From an uncultured Cellvibrionales bacterium (GTDB lineage Bacteria > Pseudomonadota > Gammaproteobacteria > Pseudomonadales > Dasaniaceae): a stretch of DNA of 38,485 bases. Positions 15,464 to 24,460 of the stretch are shown here, one piece after another (the stretch's first letter is position 1; the number at the start of each line of letters is the position of its first letter). Where the stretch lies: NCBI GenBank assembly GCA_913019905.1, contig CAJVZD010000045.1:1-38485 (forward strand). Reading direction: 5' to 3'. The notes beneath the pieces are model-generated. The model was not told the origin of the DNA. It saw only the letters and a program-made list of their open reading frames with translations, and did not search any database. The translations under genes were made by a program, and so were the position numbers.

Positions 15464-15508
15464 GATTCCATTCTTATAGTTGGGGCCCAATTTATCGAGC
15501 ACGTAGTG

Positions 15509-15528
15509 CGGAAAAATTACGTTTTCCG
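15509..15528. repeat. Short hairpin in the peroxiredoxin-rnt gap
   Basis: CGGAAAA (15509-15515) and TTTTCCG (15522-15528) form perfect 7-base arms with a 6-base loop. It lies about 100 bases past the rnt stop on the minus strand and could help end the pyrC-rnt transcript. Its wording differs from the palindrome at the window start. Confidence 0.4.
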
Positions 15529-15624
15529 AGGCGCAGCCCGGTCGTGATCGATGACAAAAACTGCAAAATAAGCTGTAAAGTTAGCACAGTCGAAATCTCA
15601 TTTTAGTTTGCAGAACCCAGGTTT

Positions 15625-16263
15625 TTAAAGTGGCCACCCACCCAAGTTTGTCCATTTATTGACGATCGAGCAAAAAAGCTCCGCGGTCTTTTTCGTATCG
15701 TAGGCTGCCGAATGAGCTTTCGAATTATCGAATTCAATCTCAGCTGTTTGGCAGGCTTTAGCGAGGACTGTTTGTCCGAAAGCTAAACCGGACAAAGTTG
15801 CTGTGTCAAAGACGGAAAATGGGTGAAAAGGATTACGCTTTATTTGACACCGTTCAACAGCAGCCATAACAAAGCCGTGATCAAAATGGGCGTTATGTCC
15901 GACTAAAACGGCACGATTACAATCATGGGTTTTGACTTGTTTGCGGATTGATTGCAGTAAATCTGGAAACGCCATTTCTTCAGGATCAGCTTCACGAAAG
16001 GGGTGATGTGGGTCAATACCCGTAAATTCGAGCGCTGCAGGTTCCAGGTTAGCGCCGGGAAATGGCTCGATATTATAATCGAAAGTTTTGTCTATGCAGA
16101 GCTGACCTTCATTATTCATTGTGATTGTTGTTGCCGCTATCTCTAATATTGCATCGGTCTGGCAGTTAAAACCGCCCGTTTCTACGTCGATGACAACCGG
16201 TAAAAAGCCCCGAAATCTCTCCGCCATTGGATGCACATTACTTTCATCGCCTTGATCTATCAC
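15625..16263 (-). CDS. rnt: Ribonuclease T
   Basis: A 212-residue DEDDh 3'-5' exoribonuclease that trims tRNA CCA ends and the 3' ends of small stable RNAs and 23S rRNA. Catalytic residues are Asp26 and Glu28 (VIDVETGG), Asp128 (GHNAHFD), His184 and Asp189 (KAHSAAYD). It has the RNase T hallmarks RNPFHPFSVFDT, GQTVLAKACQ and C-terminal LGGWPL. The start is GTG at 16263, with AAGGA 7 bases upstream. An internal ATG at residue 13 is possible but would lack a ribosome site. It follows pyrC with a 9-base gap, so the two are co-transcribed. The order pyrC-rnt is as in Pseudomonas. Confidence 0.96.
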   Translation of the reverse strand: MIDQGDESNVHPMAERFRGFLPVVIDVETGGFNCQTDAILEIAATTITMNNEGQLCIDKTFDYNIEPFPGANLEPAALEFTGIDPHHPFREADPEEMAFPDLLQSIRKQVKTHDCNRAVLVGHNAHFDHGFVMAAVERCQIKRNPFHPFSVFDTATLSGLAFGQTVLAKACQTAEIEFDNSKAHSAAYDTKKTAELFCSIVNKWTNLGGWPL

Positions 16264-16272
16264 ATTTGATCC

Positions 16273-17322
16273 TTAATTTGTAGAGACTTGCCATTGGAGT
16301 GATTCACCCGCGTATAAGGGGACTAAATGACTGTTACCTAACTCGGCTGTATTGGGTACGAGCCATGCTTCTTTTCTTAAAGTGATAGTATCATTATTAC
16401 GCGGTAGTCCGTAAAAATCAGGTCCAAAATGGCTGGAAAAGCCTTCTAGCATATCGAGAGCGTCGGCTTGTTCAAACGCTTCGGCGTAAAGTTCAATAGC
16501 TGCGTGGGCTGTATATATACCTGCACACCCACAGTTAGATTCCTTTGATTCTTGCGAGTGTGGAGCGGAGTCTGTTCCTAGGAAAAATTTGGGGTTGCCA
16601 CTGATTGCCGCTTCAATCAATGCTTGTTGATGGCTGTTTCGCTTCAAAATGGGTAGGCAGTAGTAGTGAGGGCGGATCGCGCCAACGAGCATGTCATTAC
16701 GATTCAAAAGCAGGTGATGGGCAGTGATAGTGGCTGCAATATTTTTATTCGCACTGGATACGAAGTCGACGGCATCTTTGGTAGTGATATGTTCCAGAAT
16801 CATAGGCAAATTGGGGAAGTCTCTTTCGAGGATTTTTAGCGTTCTATCAATGAAGATTTTCTCACGATCGAAAATGTCGATATCTTGATCTGTTACTTCT
16901 CCATGTAAAAGAAAGAGCATGCCTTCTTTTTCCATGGCTTCCAGCGCTGGATAAATTTTCTGTATGTCGGTAACACCTGAATCGGAATTAGTTGTTGCGC
17001 CAGCAGGATAAAGTTTGCAGGCGATAACACCGGCTTGTTTCGCGCGCTTGATCTCTTCTGCTGTGGTTAGGTCAGTGAGATATATTACCATCAGTGGCTC
17101 TACCTGGCGCAGACAATGTTTCTGAGCAGCCATTATCCTTTCTCGATACGCGATTGCCTGGTCTGCATTGCTGACAGGAGGTACTAAATTGGGCATAACA
17201 ATGGCGCGCCCAAAATATCTAGCCATAGCTGGCACCGTATGGCTTAGGGCCTGGTCATCTCTAAGGTGAACATGCCAGTCGTCAGGTCGGGTAATACGAA
17301 GTTTATTGATCGATGAAGTCAT
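16273..17322 (-). CDS. pyrC: Dihydroorotase (class II)
   Basis: A 349-residue zinc amidohydrolase that closes carbamoyl-aspartate to dihydroorotate in pyrimidine synthesis. Metal ligands are His17 and His19 (DDWHVHLR), carbamylated Lys103 (ACKLYPAGATTNS), His140 and His178, with catalytic Asp251 in GTDSAPH. The length matches E. coli PyrC (about 348), distinguishing it from the larger class I and inactive PyrC' forms. It is the first gene of a pyrC-rnt pair and is divergent from motY across about 370 bases. Confidence 0.96.
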   Translation of the reverse strand: MTSSINKLRITRPDDWHVHLRDDQALSHTVPAMARYFGRAIVMPNLVPPVSNADQAIAYRERIMAAQKHCLRQVEPLMVIYLTDLTTAEEIKRAKQAGVIACKLYPAGATTNSDSGVTDIQKIYPALEAMEKEGMLFLLHGEVTDQDIDIFDREKIFIDRTLKILERDFPNLPMILEHITTKDAVDFVSSANKNIAATITAHHLLLNRNDMLVGAIRPHYYCLPILKRNSHQQALIEAAISGNPKFFLGTDSAPHSQESKESNCGCAGIYTAHAAIELYAEAFEQADALDMLEGFSSHFGPDFYGLPRNNDTITLRKEAWLVPNTAELGNSHLVPLYAGESLQWQVSTN

Positions 17323-17692
17323 TCAGATAACGTCTCTGGGTGAGGAGATGATTTTCGGGGTATTGATTGAGCGAATGCTACCGGATTAAACAACGAGTTG
17401 ATACCATGAATGGATGACTATTAAAGTTGTTCTCAAGAAATTGCTGCAAGAGTCGACTTTCGCCGAAAAGAAAGTAAGAAATAGAAAATTATCCGTTCAC
17501 CAGTGCTGTGATAAAGCTTTGCTCTCGATTCTTTAATATTTTTTGCGTAGCGATGGTTTTTCATCGGCGATAATCTCGAGTAGGTTATGGTGATAGTTAA
17601 AGGTCCGAGCTTTACGGTCGATAACTGTACCTGAGGCTGCTTTATTTTTTCAATGGCGGTCGATAAAGATGTTAATGAAAGTTGAGGTCATA
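17323..17692. other. Divergent intergenic region pyrC / motY
   Basis: About 370 bases with no gene. It carries the sigma-28 promoter for motY (17598-17624). The string CGGTCGATAA occurs twice, at 17615-17624 within that promoter and at 17657-17666. The second copy lacks a good -35. Confidence 0.6.
17598..17624 (+). promoter_or_regulatory. Sigma-28 (FliA) promoter of motY
   Basis: TAAAGGTC (17598-17605), exactly 11 bases, then GTCGATAA (17617-17624). The FliA consensus is TAAAGTTT-N11-GCCGATAA; the -10 matches 7 of 8 bases, the -35 core TAAAG is exact and the spacing is exact. Transcription would start near 17631, about 62 bases before the chosen motY ATG. This fits the role of MotY in the flagellar motor. 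Confidence 0.75.
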
Positions 17693-18568
17693 ATGTTAAA
17701 TGTTACTTTGCGAATGGGTATCTTTCTATTGTTCGCCTTATTGAGTACCTGTTTGCGTGCGGTCAGTTATGGCCCGACATTACATCAGTCTGAGTGGCGG
17801 TTAGAACTGTCGCCCTTTGAATGTCGTTTGTGGCAACCTATACCAGCGTATGGCGATGCAGTTTTTTCTAATCGCGCAGGAGAAGAACAAAAATTTTATC
17901 TCGCGCCGGTTAAGCGCATGATGAAGCCTGGCAAGGCGAACCTCGTGTCGAATGGCCCTGTTTGGGATGAAAGCAGGCCAAATCTGGAAATGGGGCGAGT
18001 TAATGTCATGGCTAATACGAAGCCGATCTTTTTAGGTAAAAATCAGTCTTATAAGCTACTGAATGAGCTTTACGACGGTCGGTCACCCATTTTTGCGCAG
18101 AGCTCGTGGTTTGAAGAAAAAGAGCTAATCGAAGTATTTATGTCATCGGTCCACTTTCGAAAGGCCTATCGCGAATACCAGGGGTGTTTGACGAGCCTGC
18201 TGCCGGTAAATTTTGATCAAATTAGTCGCTCACGCATAAATTTCACTACAGCTCGTTCCGAGTTGACCAAGAGTATCAAAAGCCAGTTGGATAAAATCGT
18301 GCTTTACGTCAAAACAGATCCGCTCGAAATCAGCTTCTATATCGATGGGCACACTGATAACAGGGGGCGGCGGCTGTTAAACTTGGAACTTTCAAAAAAA
18401 CGAGCAGAAGCCGTTACTCAATATTTGGTCGCAAAAGGTGTGAGTGAAGAACTGATCAGTACTCGTTATCACGGAGAGCTCTATCCAGTTAAAAATAATA
18501 AAACCGCAAAAAATCGTAAAGATAATCGACGAGTGACTATTCGACTCGAGAGAGAAGGTGATGTTTAA
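17693..18568 (+). CDS. motY: Flagellar motor T-ring protein MotY
   Basis: A 291-residue exported protein from the chosen start. Residues 1-24 form a signal peptide. The N-terminal half is the MotY-specific domain (SEWRLELSPFECRLWQPIPAYGDAVF) with Cys44 and Cys165 placed like the structural disulfide of Vibrio MotY. The C-terminal OmpA-like peptidoglycan-binding domain has YIDGHTDNRGRR (216-227) and NRKDNRRV (274-281). It helps stator units assemble around the motor. GAGG at 17684-17687 favours ATG 17693 over upstream ATGs at 17669 and 17675. It has a sigma-28 promoter and sits between pyrC and argG as in Pseudomonas. Confidence 0.93.
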   Translation: MLNVTLRMGIFLLFALLSTCLRAVSYGPTLHQSEWRLELSPFECRLWQPIPAYGDAVFSNRAGEEQKFYLAPVKRMMKPGKANLVSNGPVWDESRPNLEMGRVNVMANTKPIFLGKNQSYKLLNELYDGRSPIFAQSSWFEEKELIEVFMSSVHFRKAYREYQGCLTSLLPVNFDQISRSRINFTTARSELTKSIKSQLDKIVLYVKTDPLEISFYIDGHTDNRGRRLLNLELSKKRAEAVTQYLVAKGVSEELISTRYHGELYPVKNNKTAKNRKDNRRVTIRLEREGDV

Positions 18569-18686
18569 AACCGAGCTTCAATATTTCTTGGGTCGTTAAA
18601 TGGCCTTTGGTGGCAATCCCCAGTAGAATACCCGCCCTTGCAAACCCGGTCATTTGCAATGAACCGATAAGGAGTGGAGATTTACT

Positions 18687-19907
18687 ATGTCAGATATAAA
18701 TAAAGTGGTGTTGGCTTATTCCGGCGGCCTTGATACGTCGGTGATTGTTCGTTGGTTACAAGATAACTATAACTGCGAAGTGGTGACTTTTACCGCCGAT
18801 ATAGGTCAGGGTGAAGAAGTAGAGCCCGCTCGTGCCAAAGCCAAGGCACTGGGTATCACAGAAATTTATATTGATGATCTAAGAGAAGAGTTTGTCCGCG
18901 ATTTTGTTTTCCCCATGTTCCGCGCAAATACTATCTACGAGGGTGAGTACCTGTTAGGTACTTCCATTGCCCGTCCTTTGATCGCTAAACGCCTGATCGA
19001 AATTGCCAATGAAACAGGTGCCGATGCCATTTCCCATGGTGCGACGGGTAAGGGGAATGATCAGGTGCGTTTTGAGCTTGGTGCCTACGCGTTAAAGCCG
19101 GGTATTAAAGTCATCGCTCCGTGGAGAGAGTGGGACTTAACCTCTCGTGAAACGCTGATGGCCTACTGTGAAGATCGTCAGATTCCTGTTGATTTTTCAA
19201 CTAGCAAAAAGAAATCGCCCTACTCAATGGATGCTAACTTGTTACATATCTCTTATGAGGGTGGGATTTTAGAAGATCCCTGGTCGGAAGCTGAAGAAGA
19301 TATGTGGCGCTGGTCTGTTTCTCCAGAGAGCGCACCCAGCGAGCCCGCCTATGTCGAACTTACCTATCGTAACGGCGATATAGTTGCTATTGACGACGAG
19401 GAACTTTCTCCAGCATCAATTCTTACTTACTTAAATAAAGTGGGTGGAGAGAATGGTATTGGCAGATTGGACATAGTCGAAAACCGGTATGTCGGCATGA
19501 AAGCTCGTGGTTGTTACGAAACCCCCGGTGGTACGATTATGCTCCGCGCGCACAGGGCTATTGAGTCGATTTGTCTCGACCGTGAAGTGGCACATTTAAA
19601 AGATGAGCTTATGCCGAAATATGCCAGCCTGATTTATAATGGTTACTGGTGGTCCCCGGAACGGCGAATGTTGCAGGCGGCTATTGATGAGTCTCAACAT
19701 TTTGTCAGTGGTAAGGTCCGTGTGAAATTGTATAAGGGTAATGTGTCTGTTGTCGGCCGGCAGTCAGATCAAACGTTGTTTGACGAAAATATTGCCACCT
19801 TTGAGGACGATGCAGGCGCTTACGATCAAAAAGATGCAGAGGGATTTATTAAACTTAATGCTCTTCGTATGAGAATTGCTGCAAATAAAGGTCGTTCTCC
19901 TCTGTAG
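18687..19907 (+). CDS. argG: Argininosuccinate synthase
   Basis: A 406-residue cytoplasmic enzyme that condenses citrulline and aspartate with ATP to argininosuccinate, the step after ArgF. The N-type ATP pyrophosphatase loop AYSGGLDTS is at residues 10-18. SHGATGKGNDQVRFE (about 114-128) is the substrate-binding signature, and the SPYSMDANLLHISYEGG region is present. AAGGAG lies about 13 bases before the ATG. The gene stands alone, with its own terminator directly after it. Length and motifs fit the type I family. Confidence 0.97.
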   Translation: MSDINKVVLAYSGGLDTSVIVRWLQDNYNCEVVTFTADIGQGEEVEPARAKAKALGITEIYIDDLREEFVRDFVFPMFRANTIYEGEYLLGTSIARPLIAKRLIEIANETGADAISHGATGKGNDQVRFELGAYALKPGIKVIAPWREWDLTSRETLMAYCEDRQIPVDFSTSKKKSPYSMDANLLHISYEGGILEDPWSEAEEDMWRWSVSPESAPSEPAYVELTYRNGDIVAIDDEELSPASILTYLNKVGGENGIGRLDIVENRYVGMKARGCYETPGGTIMLRAHRAIESICLDREVAHLKDELMPKYASLIYNGYWWSPERRMLQAAIDESQHFVSGKVRVKLYKGNVSVVGRQSDQTLFDENIATFEDDAGAYDQKDAEGFIKLNALRMRIAANKGRSPL

Positions 19908-19928
19908 CTAAACCCGGAAATACGGTAT

Positions 19929-19954
19929 AAAAGGACCGCCGTAGCGGTCCTTTT
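19929..19954 (+). terminator. Rho-independent terminator of argG
   Basis: AAAAGGACCGC (19929-19939) pairs with GCGGTCCTTTT (19944-19954) around a CGTA loop, followed by a T-rich tail. This is a textbook terminator 22 bases after the argG stop. Confidence 0.95.
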
Positions 19955-20204
19955 TCGTTTTCGCTGAAAAAATAGCCTGTCATTAAAGAGATTTGTGAAT
20001 TAGTTCCCGCAAACGAAGGATTTTATTGAATATTTTTCCATTTGAACTATTCTCCCTTTAGGGCCAAAGATGGTAAATTGTTTCAGTGCGATATCTAGTT
20101 GCCATGTTTTGTCGGTTTTTTGGGATTTGGGCTACTATTTTTTGAATAATAATTTTACGATTTGAGACTGTTCACAGACACCACAGAGAACTCGGGAAGG
20201 TAAT

Positions 20205-22304
20205 ATGCTAACGTTAAACAATTTTTTTCTCCCAATTGGAAAACTGCTCCCAGCAGTTGCGCTAGGATTTCTGGTCGGTTGTGGCAGTGGCGGAGGCTCG
20301 GATAAAATTCTTGGGACACCGGATACAGGCGGCGGCTCTGGGTCGTCCGGTCCACAGCTAGGGAATAGTGCGGGAGATACCTTCGAAGCCGGAGTGCTAG
20401 CCTCTGATTTGGGTAATGCCAGTCTTGAACCATTAGGAAGCACGGTAATTTCCGTCAGCGTGGTCGATACCAATGGTGTATTAGTCACTGATTCAACGAC
20501 TATTAGTTTTAGTTCAAGTTGCGTTATTCAGGATTTATCTGCCTTTGATCAACCTGTGATTACAACAGAAACCGGAACTGCTGACGTGACCTATTTTGCT
20601 CGTGGTTGCGTAGGTGCAGACACAATAACAGCTACCACCGATGACCTAAGCGCGAGTATTACCATTAATGTGGATCCAGAGGTTGTTAGTTTAGGTAGTG
20701 GTTCGGGCGATGAATTCGTCGCAGAAGTTTTGACCTTGGGGATCGGTGTTGATGCCACGCTTTCCGCAGGCGGGCAGACAACCGTATCGGTAAGCATTGC
20801 TAATCAAGACGGTGTTTTACAAACGGCTGAAATAAATAATCCAGTAGATGTCACGTTCACATCTGGATGCGTCGTCGAAGGTTTGGCAACATTTGATAAT
20901 ACGACGGTAGCGACCGTAACAGGAGGTGCGACGGTTACCTTTACTGATGCAGGATGCGGCGTAGCTCCTGATGGTACTGTAGACGTCATTTCGGCGTCTG
21001 CTTTGGGTTTAAGTGCTTCGGTGGCTATCGATATCGCTTCGGATACGGTAAATCAGGTACAGTTTGTATCGGTTACACCTCAAGAGATGTTTCTGGCCGG
21101 TACCGGTGGTGAGGAGACCTCTGTTGTTACTTTTAGAGTTGAAGGCCAGTTGGGCGGGCCCGTTGTTGGCGCCGAAGTTAATTTCACTCTGAGTACCGAA
21201 ATAGGTGGGCTGAATTTACCTAATACCTTTGGGATTACCGATAACAATGGTGAGGTGCGCGTAACTGTGCAAGCGGGAACAGTGCCAACCTCTGTAAGAG
21301 TTATAGCCACGGAAACCAGTTCGGGAATATCGACGATTTCTGACGGCTTGACCGTTGCGACGGGCATTACAGATTCAGATAATTTTTCGGTCGTATCTAC
21401 GGTGATAAATCCTGAATGCTGGTCTGGAGTGCAGGGTGGAACCACAACTATAACGGCTTTGCTAGGTGATGTATTCAACAATAATCCTCCTGATGGTACA
21501 GCTGTTCAATTTGTTGCAGAAGGGGGTGTTGTTGAGTCTTCGTGTACCACTGAAAACGGTACATGTACGGTAACATGGCGCTGTCAGCCCGAGTTTGTCG
21601 AAGATGGGCGTATAGAGATTCTGGGCTATACCATTGGTGCCGAGTCCTTTGATGATTTAAATACCAACGGTGTATTCGATACGGGTGACAATTTCGTGCC
21701 GTCCGATAACGACTTGGCGGAAGCTTTTCGGGATGACAATGAAAACGGTCTTTTTGACGACATCCAGTATTTCGACTTTAACGTGAACGGTAGCCATGAT
21801 AATGCCGATGGGCAATATACCGGTCCGGCCTGTGACGGAAATACAACGACGACATGTTCGGGTAGTTCGACATTGCATGTATTCAATTCTGTAACGATCG
21901 TGCAATCTGTTCCATCGCCGACTCGTCTTTTTGGCCCAGAACTCGTGCCTGCCATTCAGCCTGATTTAACGTTTACGGATTTTTATGGCAGTAATACAAT
22001 ATTTAGCCTGCCATCAGGAGGCACAATAGATATAGCGGCTGCCGGTGGTTCGGTTAATCTGGGGATTTTTATTGTCGGTGACCCTAATCTCAATTCATTG
22101 CCAAACGGTACTACCGTTAGTGTCGAAACAGACAATGGTGAGCTGGTTAGCGGTGCGTCTTTTACGGTGTTAAATACGACCAGGCCGATGGCTTTTAGTG
22201 TTGCATTGGTCGCGGATGATGAACCGAGCAGTGGAGTACTAAAAATCTCTATTACCCCACCGGGGTATGGTGCGAGTGTATACTCTTGGGGTGTGAGTGA
22301 CTAA
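20205..22304 (+). CDS. Large lipoprotein with tandem Ig-like (Big-1-type) domains
   Basis: A 699-residue predicted lipoprotein. The lipobox LVGC puts the lipidated Cys at 26, followed by a Gly/Ser-rich linker. Two tandem Ig-like units (about residues 60-165 and 170-280) each carry a paired Cys pattern (FSSSCVI ... RGCVG and FTSGCVV ... AGCG). A Big-1-like domain follows (about 285-390, VTFRVEGQLGGPVVGAEVNF). The next part is Cys-rich, with acidic loops (DLNTNGVFDTGD, DDNENGLFDD, DFNVNGSHDNADG) that could bind calcium. GGAAGG precedes the ATG. It is probably outer-membrane-anchored and surface- or periplasm-facing, with an adhesion or structural role. The precise function is unknown. It is a single gene with a bidirectional terminator after it. 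Confidence 0.85.
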   Translation: MLTLNNFFLPIGKLLPAVALGFLVGCGSGGGSDKILGTPDTGGGSGSSGPQLGNSAGDTFEAGVLASDLGNASLEPLGSTVISVSVVDTNGVLVTDSTTISFSSSCVIQDLSAFDQPVITTETGTADVTYFARGCVGADTITATTDDLSASITINVDPEVVSLGSGSGDEFVAEVLTLGIGVDATLSAGGQTTVSVSIANQDGVLQTAEINNPVDVTFTSGCVVEGLATFDNTTVATVTGGATVTFTDAGCGVAPDGTVDVISASALGLSASVAIDIASDTVNQVQFVSVTPQEMFLAGTGGEETSVVTFRVEGQLGGPVVGAEVNFTLSTEIGGLNLPNTFGITDNNGEVRVTVQAGTVPTSVRVIATETSSGISTISDGLTVATGITDSDNFSVVSTVINPECWSGVQGGTTTITALLGDVFNNNPPDGTAVQFVAEGGVVESSCTTENGTCTVTWRCQPEFVEDGRIEILGYTIGAESFDDLNTNGVFDTGDNFVPSDNDLAEAFRDDNENGLFDDIQYFDFNVNGSHDNADGQYTGPACDGNTTTTCSGSSTLHVFNSVTIVQSVPSPTRLFGPELVPAIQPDLTFTDFYGSNTIFSLPSGGTIDIAAAGGSVNLGIFIVGDPNLNSLPNGTTVSVETDNGELVSGASFTVLNTTRPMAFSVALVADDEPSSGVLKISITPPGYGASVYSWGVSD

Positions 22305-22347
22305 CGGGTGAGGAATCCTCGAGAAAGTACCTGACAAAACAATCAAG

Positions 22348-22380
22348 AAGCCTGGGCGCATAAACGGTTGGCCCAGGTTT
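22348..22380. terminator. Bidirectional hairpin between convergent genes
   Basis: The CCTGGGC (22351-22357) and GCCCAGG (22371-22377) arms are extended by A-T and G-U pairs to 22348 and 22380, with a 13-base loop. TTT and a T-rich stretch follow on the plus strand. It lies between the Ig-like lipoprotein and the DUF481 gene. Confidence 0.65.
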
Positions 22381-22420
22381 CTGTATTTTCCGATTGAGAT
22401 TCTACCGCCGAAACGAATAG

Positions 22421-23164
22421 TTAAAAACCGTAGTTGAGCGTTACTCCCATTTCAGTATCCGCATGTTTGGTTCCTGGCGGAACTTCTTCAGTATATTTTA
22501 CCGTATAAAAAACCTTTAAAGCCAAGGCTCCAATAATTTGCACTTTTAGCGCGCTGTCAGATTTTGTGATTGTGTTATCGCTACCAGATTCAATATTGAT
22601 TGATTGGATAAAGCCCGCGGTTTTACTAAAATCCCAGTTGAACTTTGTAAAGAGCCGCACAATTACCTCGTCAGAATCTTCACCGTTACTGTCGTCGTCG
22701 ACTTTACTCGTTCGAAAGCCTGGACCGGCCTCTATATCCCATTGCATAAGCTCTTCGTCAATCAGGCGTCGTCCCCAGCCAACTGCCACAGTAGATTGAT
22801 AATCAAAGCCGCTAAAGTGATCTTCATCATAAGACGCATAAGCAAAGGCGTAATCAGTTTTGGTAAACGCTCTTCCAAGGCGGTTACTTAGAAAGTATTT
22901 TTCAGCTGATCGTTGATCATCTGATTTGGTGTTTAGTGTTTCCAAATGAATATTGTATAGCCAGATATCTTTTTCGCGATTTATGTCACTGCGAGCTTTT
23001 ATTGATGTTTCTTCAGAATTTCCCGAAATAGAGACATAGCCGAGTTCGACATCTCCTGACCATATTTTGGTTTCTTCCTGTTCCTCTGCATAAAGCTGAG
23101 TGCTGCCTGCTATGGTTAATGCCGAAATAGCTGAACAGGCAAAAATTGTCGAATATTTACTCAT
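22421..23164 (-). CDS. DUF481 outer-membrane protein (YdiY-like)
   Basis: A 247-residue exported protein. Residues 1-26 are a signal peptide with cleavage after YA. The mature part begins with WSGDVELGYVSISGNSEETS, typical of DUF481/YdiY, and alternates polar and apolar residues in beta strands ending in an aromatic residue (NYGF), as outer-membrane barrels do. YdiY relatives are called salt-induced outer-membrane proteins. AAGGAA lies about 6 bases before the ATG. It follows mscS by 9 bases on the same strand, so the two form an operon. Pairing with a mechanosensitive channel suggests a role in osmotic response, which is inference. Confidence 0.88.
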   Translation of the reverse strand: MSKYSTIFACSAISALTIAGSTQLYAEEQEETKIWSGDVELGYVSISGNSEETSIKARSDINREKDIWLYNIHLETLNTKSDDQRSAEKYFLSNRLGRAFTKTDYAFAYASYDEDHFSGFDYQSTVAVGWGRRLIDEELMQWDIEAGPGFRTSKVDDDSNGEDSDEVIVRLFTKFNWDFSKTAGFIQSINIESGSDNTITKSDSALKVQIIGALALKVFYTVKYTEEVPPGTKHADTEMGVTLNYGF

Positions 23165-23173
23165 TGTGGTTCC

Positions 23174-23986
23174 TTAGTCTTTTTGCAAATGGACGTCTAG
23201 TTGCGGGAATGGAATGCCAATATTTTCTTCGTCGAAACGTAATTTTATCGTTTCCAGAAGGGAGAATTTGGTCGGCCAGTAATCTCCAGAATTAACCCAA
23301 GGCCGCAAGACAAAATTGACAGAAGAGTCGGCCAATTCAGCAACAGCTATGGTGACAGCTGGATCTTTCAGAATTCTGTCTTCCTTGGAAACAATGTCTT
23401 CGAGCACTTCTTTTGCTTTGCGAAGATCTGCGTCATAGGCAATGCCTACAACCATGTCAATGCGGCGAGTAGACTCCATAGAATAGTTAGTGATATTACC
23501 GCCCATAATATTGGAATTGGGAATGATAATAACTTTATTATCGCCGGTTTTCATAATCGTGGAGAAAATACCTACTTCACTGATTACACCAGCCTGGCCG
23601 GCCGCTTCTACAAAATCACCGGAACGAATCGGGCGAAACAGAATAAGAAGTACACCGGATGCAAAATTTGACAGCGACCCCTGTAGCGCAAACCCCACTG
23701 CTAAACCCGCAGCACCTATAATTGCGACGAATGAGGCTGTCTGGATGCCTAGTTGTCCCAATGCCGCGATAATGACGAAGGCCAGCAAAACAGTATTGGC
23801 AATACTACCAACAAAGCTATTGATGGTTTTATCAATGTCCTTTTTCGTCATGGCACTGACGATAGCGTTAGAGATTTTTTTCGCTAACCATTTACCGACC
23901 ACAAAAATGGCAATAGCGATGACTATTTGTGTGCCATAGGTAATGATCAGTGCGGGCGCGTTTTCAATGATATTATCAAAGTCCAT
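23174..23986 (-). CDS. mscS: Small-conductance mechanosensitive channel MscS
   Basis: A 270-residue inner-membrane channel, near the 286 of E. coli MscS. Three membrane helices lie at about 14-34, 60-80 and 84-112. The pore helix TM3 has the Gly/Ala packing pattern GAAGLAVGFALQGSLSNFASG. FRPIRSGDFVEAAG opens the cytoplasmic beta domain, and the C-terminal alpha-beta vestibule follows. It opens under membrane tension and lets solutes out on hypo-osmotic shock. It is the first gene of a two-gene operon with the DUF481 protein. The 1.2-kb region upstream lacks genes. Confidence 0.93.
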   Translation of the reverse strand: MDFDNIIENAPALIITYGTQIVIAIAIFVVGKWLAKKISNAIVSAMTKKDIDKTINSFVGSIANTVLLAFVIIAALGQLGIQTASFVAIIGAAGLAVGFALQGSLSNFASGVLLILFRPIRSGDFVEAAGQAGVISEVGIFSTIMKTGDNKVIIIPNSNIMGGNITNYSMESTRRIDMVVGIAYDADLRKAKEVLEDIVSKEDRILKDPAVTIAVAELADSSVNFVLRPWVNSGDYWPTKFSLLETIKLRFDEENIGIPFPQLDVHLQKD

Positions 23987-24330
23987 TCGTTTTGCCTTCT
24001 TGAGTGAGTTAACTGATGAATTAAAATGGGATTGTGAGTTATTGTTTTTGGCATAGCACGCTTGGATTACTATTAATTAACTGTAATGTGTCTAAGCTTA
24101 GCAGGAAACATCCACCCTGTAATAAATATCAGAATGTTGACCAGACTTGCGTCGACCTGTTTTTTAGAAAGTGATTTCGTCGCCGCACTCATCCGGCATT
24201 CGGCATAAATGCTTGGAGCCTGCAATTCTTTTGTCGGTGGTATATAAAGCGACGTTGCGAAAATTACTCATCGGCCTTTCGAGTGTGCTTTTCCTAAAAC
24301 AGAGGTGTTTTTAATAGAGACTGGTGGCGC

Positions 24331-24356
24331 AAAAAAAAGCCCCTCATAGAGGGGCT
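24331..24356 (-). terminator. Strong rho-independent terminator, minus strand
   Basis: AGCCCCTC (24338-24345) and GAGGGGCT (24349-24356) are perfect arms with a 3-base loop. Read leftward, eight T residues (24338-24331) overlap and follow the stem. There is no T run on the plus side, so it works only for minus-strand transcripts, although no minus-strand gene ends here. Confidence 0.8.
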
Positions 24357-24460
24357 GAAAGGAGATGTTTTAGAGAGACCTGGCATGGAGATGGTGGAGC
24401 GTGATCTTTACTACTTTTACAGCTACGAAATTACTTAATCTATGTCTGAAAACCCTGATA
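24331..24460 (-). ncRNA. Candidate small RNA, minus strand
   Basis: A U-tailed hairpin at the left end and an exact -10 (TATAAT on the minus strand, 24471-24466) at the right end define a possible 130-base RNA with no credible ORF. The body carries pyrimidine-rich segments, including CACCATCTCC and CATCTCCTTTC, that could pair with GGAG-type ribosome sites. The terminal poly-U would suit Hfq. The -35 is only a T run, and no homology is claimed. Confidence 0.4.

Noticed and set aside
20135..20488. A Pro/Ser-rich minus-strand frame over the start of the Ig-like lipoprotein gene.
   Set aside because: The opposite frame has a lipobox, a Gly-rich linker and Ig-like repeats. The Pro-rich run is only the complement of that Gly-rich linker.
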